Assembly: GCA_020793555.1 (NCBI GenBank)
Contig: DQIO01000162.1
Coordinates: 1 to 5,348 of the forward strand
DNA length: 5,348 nt
Direction: 5' to 3'
Source of the DNA: Methanosarcinaceae archaeon
GTDB lineage: Archaea; Halobacteriota; Methanosarcinia; Methanosarcinales; Methanosarcinaceae
In this document: positions 5,117 to 5,348 of the stretch, in pieces
Layout of the letters: each line of letters opens with the position of its first letter
Numbering within the stretch: the stretch's first letter is position 1
The notes under the pieces: model-generated
What the model saw: only the letters and a program-made list of their open reading frames with translations
Databases searched by the model: none
Told to the model about the DNA's origin: nothing
Program-made: the position numbers and the translations under genes

Positions 5117-5348
5117 ATGCATGAAATTGCCAATATTGATAAGTTTGGGCGCATATTGATCCCAAAAAGTATGAGAGAATTGCTTGGACTTAGCAAGTCC
5201 AATACTGTATTTATAGAAGACAGAGATCATGAACTTGTTATAACTCCTGTGCACAAAAAAGCGATTGACACGGTTAAAAAAATATCCATGATGAGTTTGC
5301 CTGTGGACGATTGGGAATCAATGGAAGACGAGATTGGAAAAGGTGCAC
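5117..5348 (+). CDS. AbrB/SpoVT-fold antitoxin (VapB type), 3' end outside the window
   Basis: The frame starts at ATG 5117 and stays open for 77 codons to the right edge. Residues 1-45 form a swapped-hairpin AbrB DNA-binding domain: MHEIANIDKFGRILIPKSMR, then ELLGLSKSNTVFIEDRDHELVITP, with the hallmark D-x-x-G-R-I-x-I-P. The tail (about 46-77: VHKKAIDTVKKISMMSLPVDDWESMEDEI) has the L-P-V-x-D-W-E-x-M-E-x-E-I pattern typical of archaeal VapB tails that bind and neutralise a PIN-domain ribonuclease (VapC). The family's usual length is about 75-90 residues, so only a few codons should be missing. A vapC gene would be expected immediately downstream but cannot be seen. Such antitoxins repress their own operon; no operator palindrome is evident. 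An ATG four bases downstream (5121) opens a different, non-coding frame and was not used. Confidence 0.85.
   Translation, partial: MHEIANIDKFGRILIPKSMRELLGLSKSNTVFIEDRDHELVITPVHKKAIDTVKKISMMSLPVDDWESMEDEIGKGA

Noticed and set aside
4923..5159. Plus-strand 78-codon frame ahead of and overlapping the antitoxin start
   Set aside because: Crosses the strong hairpin and overlaps the antitoxin gene in another frame; translation has no family likeness.
5063..5254. Minus-strand 63-codon frame opposite the antitoxin gene
   Set aside because: Shadow of the AbrB-domain frame.

Overview
The window looks like a chromosomal segment of an archaeon, most likely a methanogen-related euryarchaeote (Methanosarcinales-like). 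The reasons are a group II chaperonin (thermosome) gene, a DUF2119-type M14-like hydrolase, which I know mainly from archaea, TATA-type promoters, and several starts that look leaderless. Genus and species cannot be fixed from the sequence alone.

Layout. (1) Bases 1-87, minus strand: the first 29 codons of a gene that runs off the left edge, probably an insertion-sequence transposase. It has a TATA box at leaderless distance. (2) Bases 88-370: a repeat-rich control region for the thermosome gene. It holds a 15-bp imperfect direct repeat with 31-bp period, a GC-rich inverted repeat, and an 11-bp perfect direct repeat on both sides of the likely TATA box. (3) Bases 371-2023, plus strand: a complete thermosome subunit gene with an ideal Shine-Dalgarno site. 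(4) Bases 2046-2083: a perfect 13-bp inverted repeat between convergent genes, a likely bidirectional terminator. (5) Bases 2073-4425, minus strand: three genes in line. In transcription order they encode a signal-peptide/one-TM membrane protein with a cytoplasmic coiled coil, an S4 plus RrmJ/FtsJ-fold (TlyA-like) RNA 2'-O-methyltransferase, and the DUF2119 hydrolase. The hydrolase has no ordinary start codon in its own frame. (6) Bases 4426-5116: a decayed stretch with the C-terminal remnant of an archaeal ATPase of the DUF4143-tailed type, a strong hairpin and short repeats. (7) Bases 5117-5348, plus strand: an AbrB/SpoVT-fold antitoxin gene of VapB type, cut by the right edge. A PIN-domain toxin probably follows outside the window.

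The middle is core genome (protein folding, RNA modification), and both ends look accessory (transposase, ATPase remnant, toxin-antitoxin). No CRISPR array, rRNA or tRNA was seen. I do not see a clearly new defence or mobile system. The most unusual items are the hydrolase start, the repeat layout around the thermosome promoter and the uncharacterised membrane protein.
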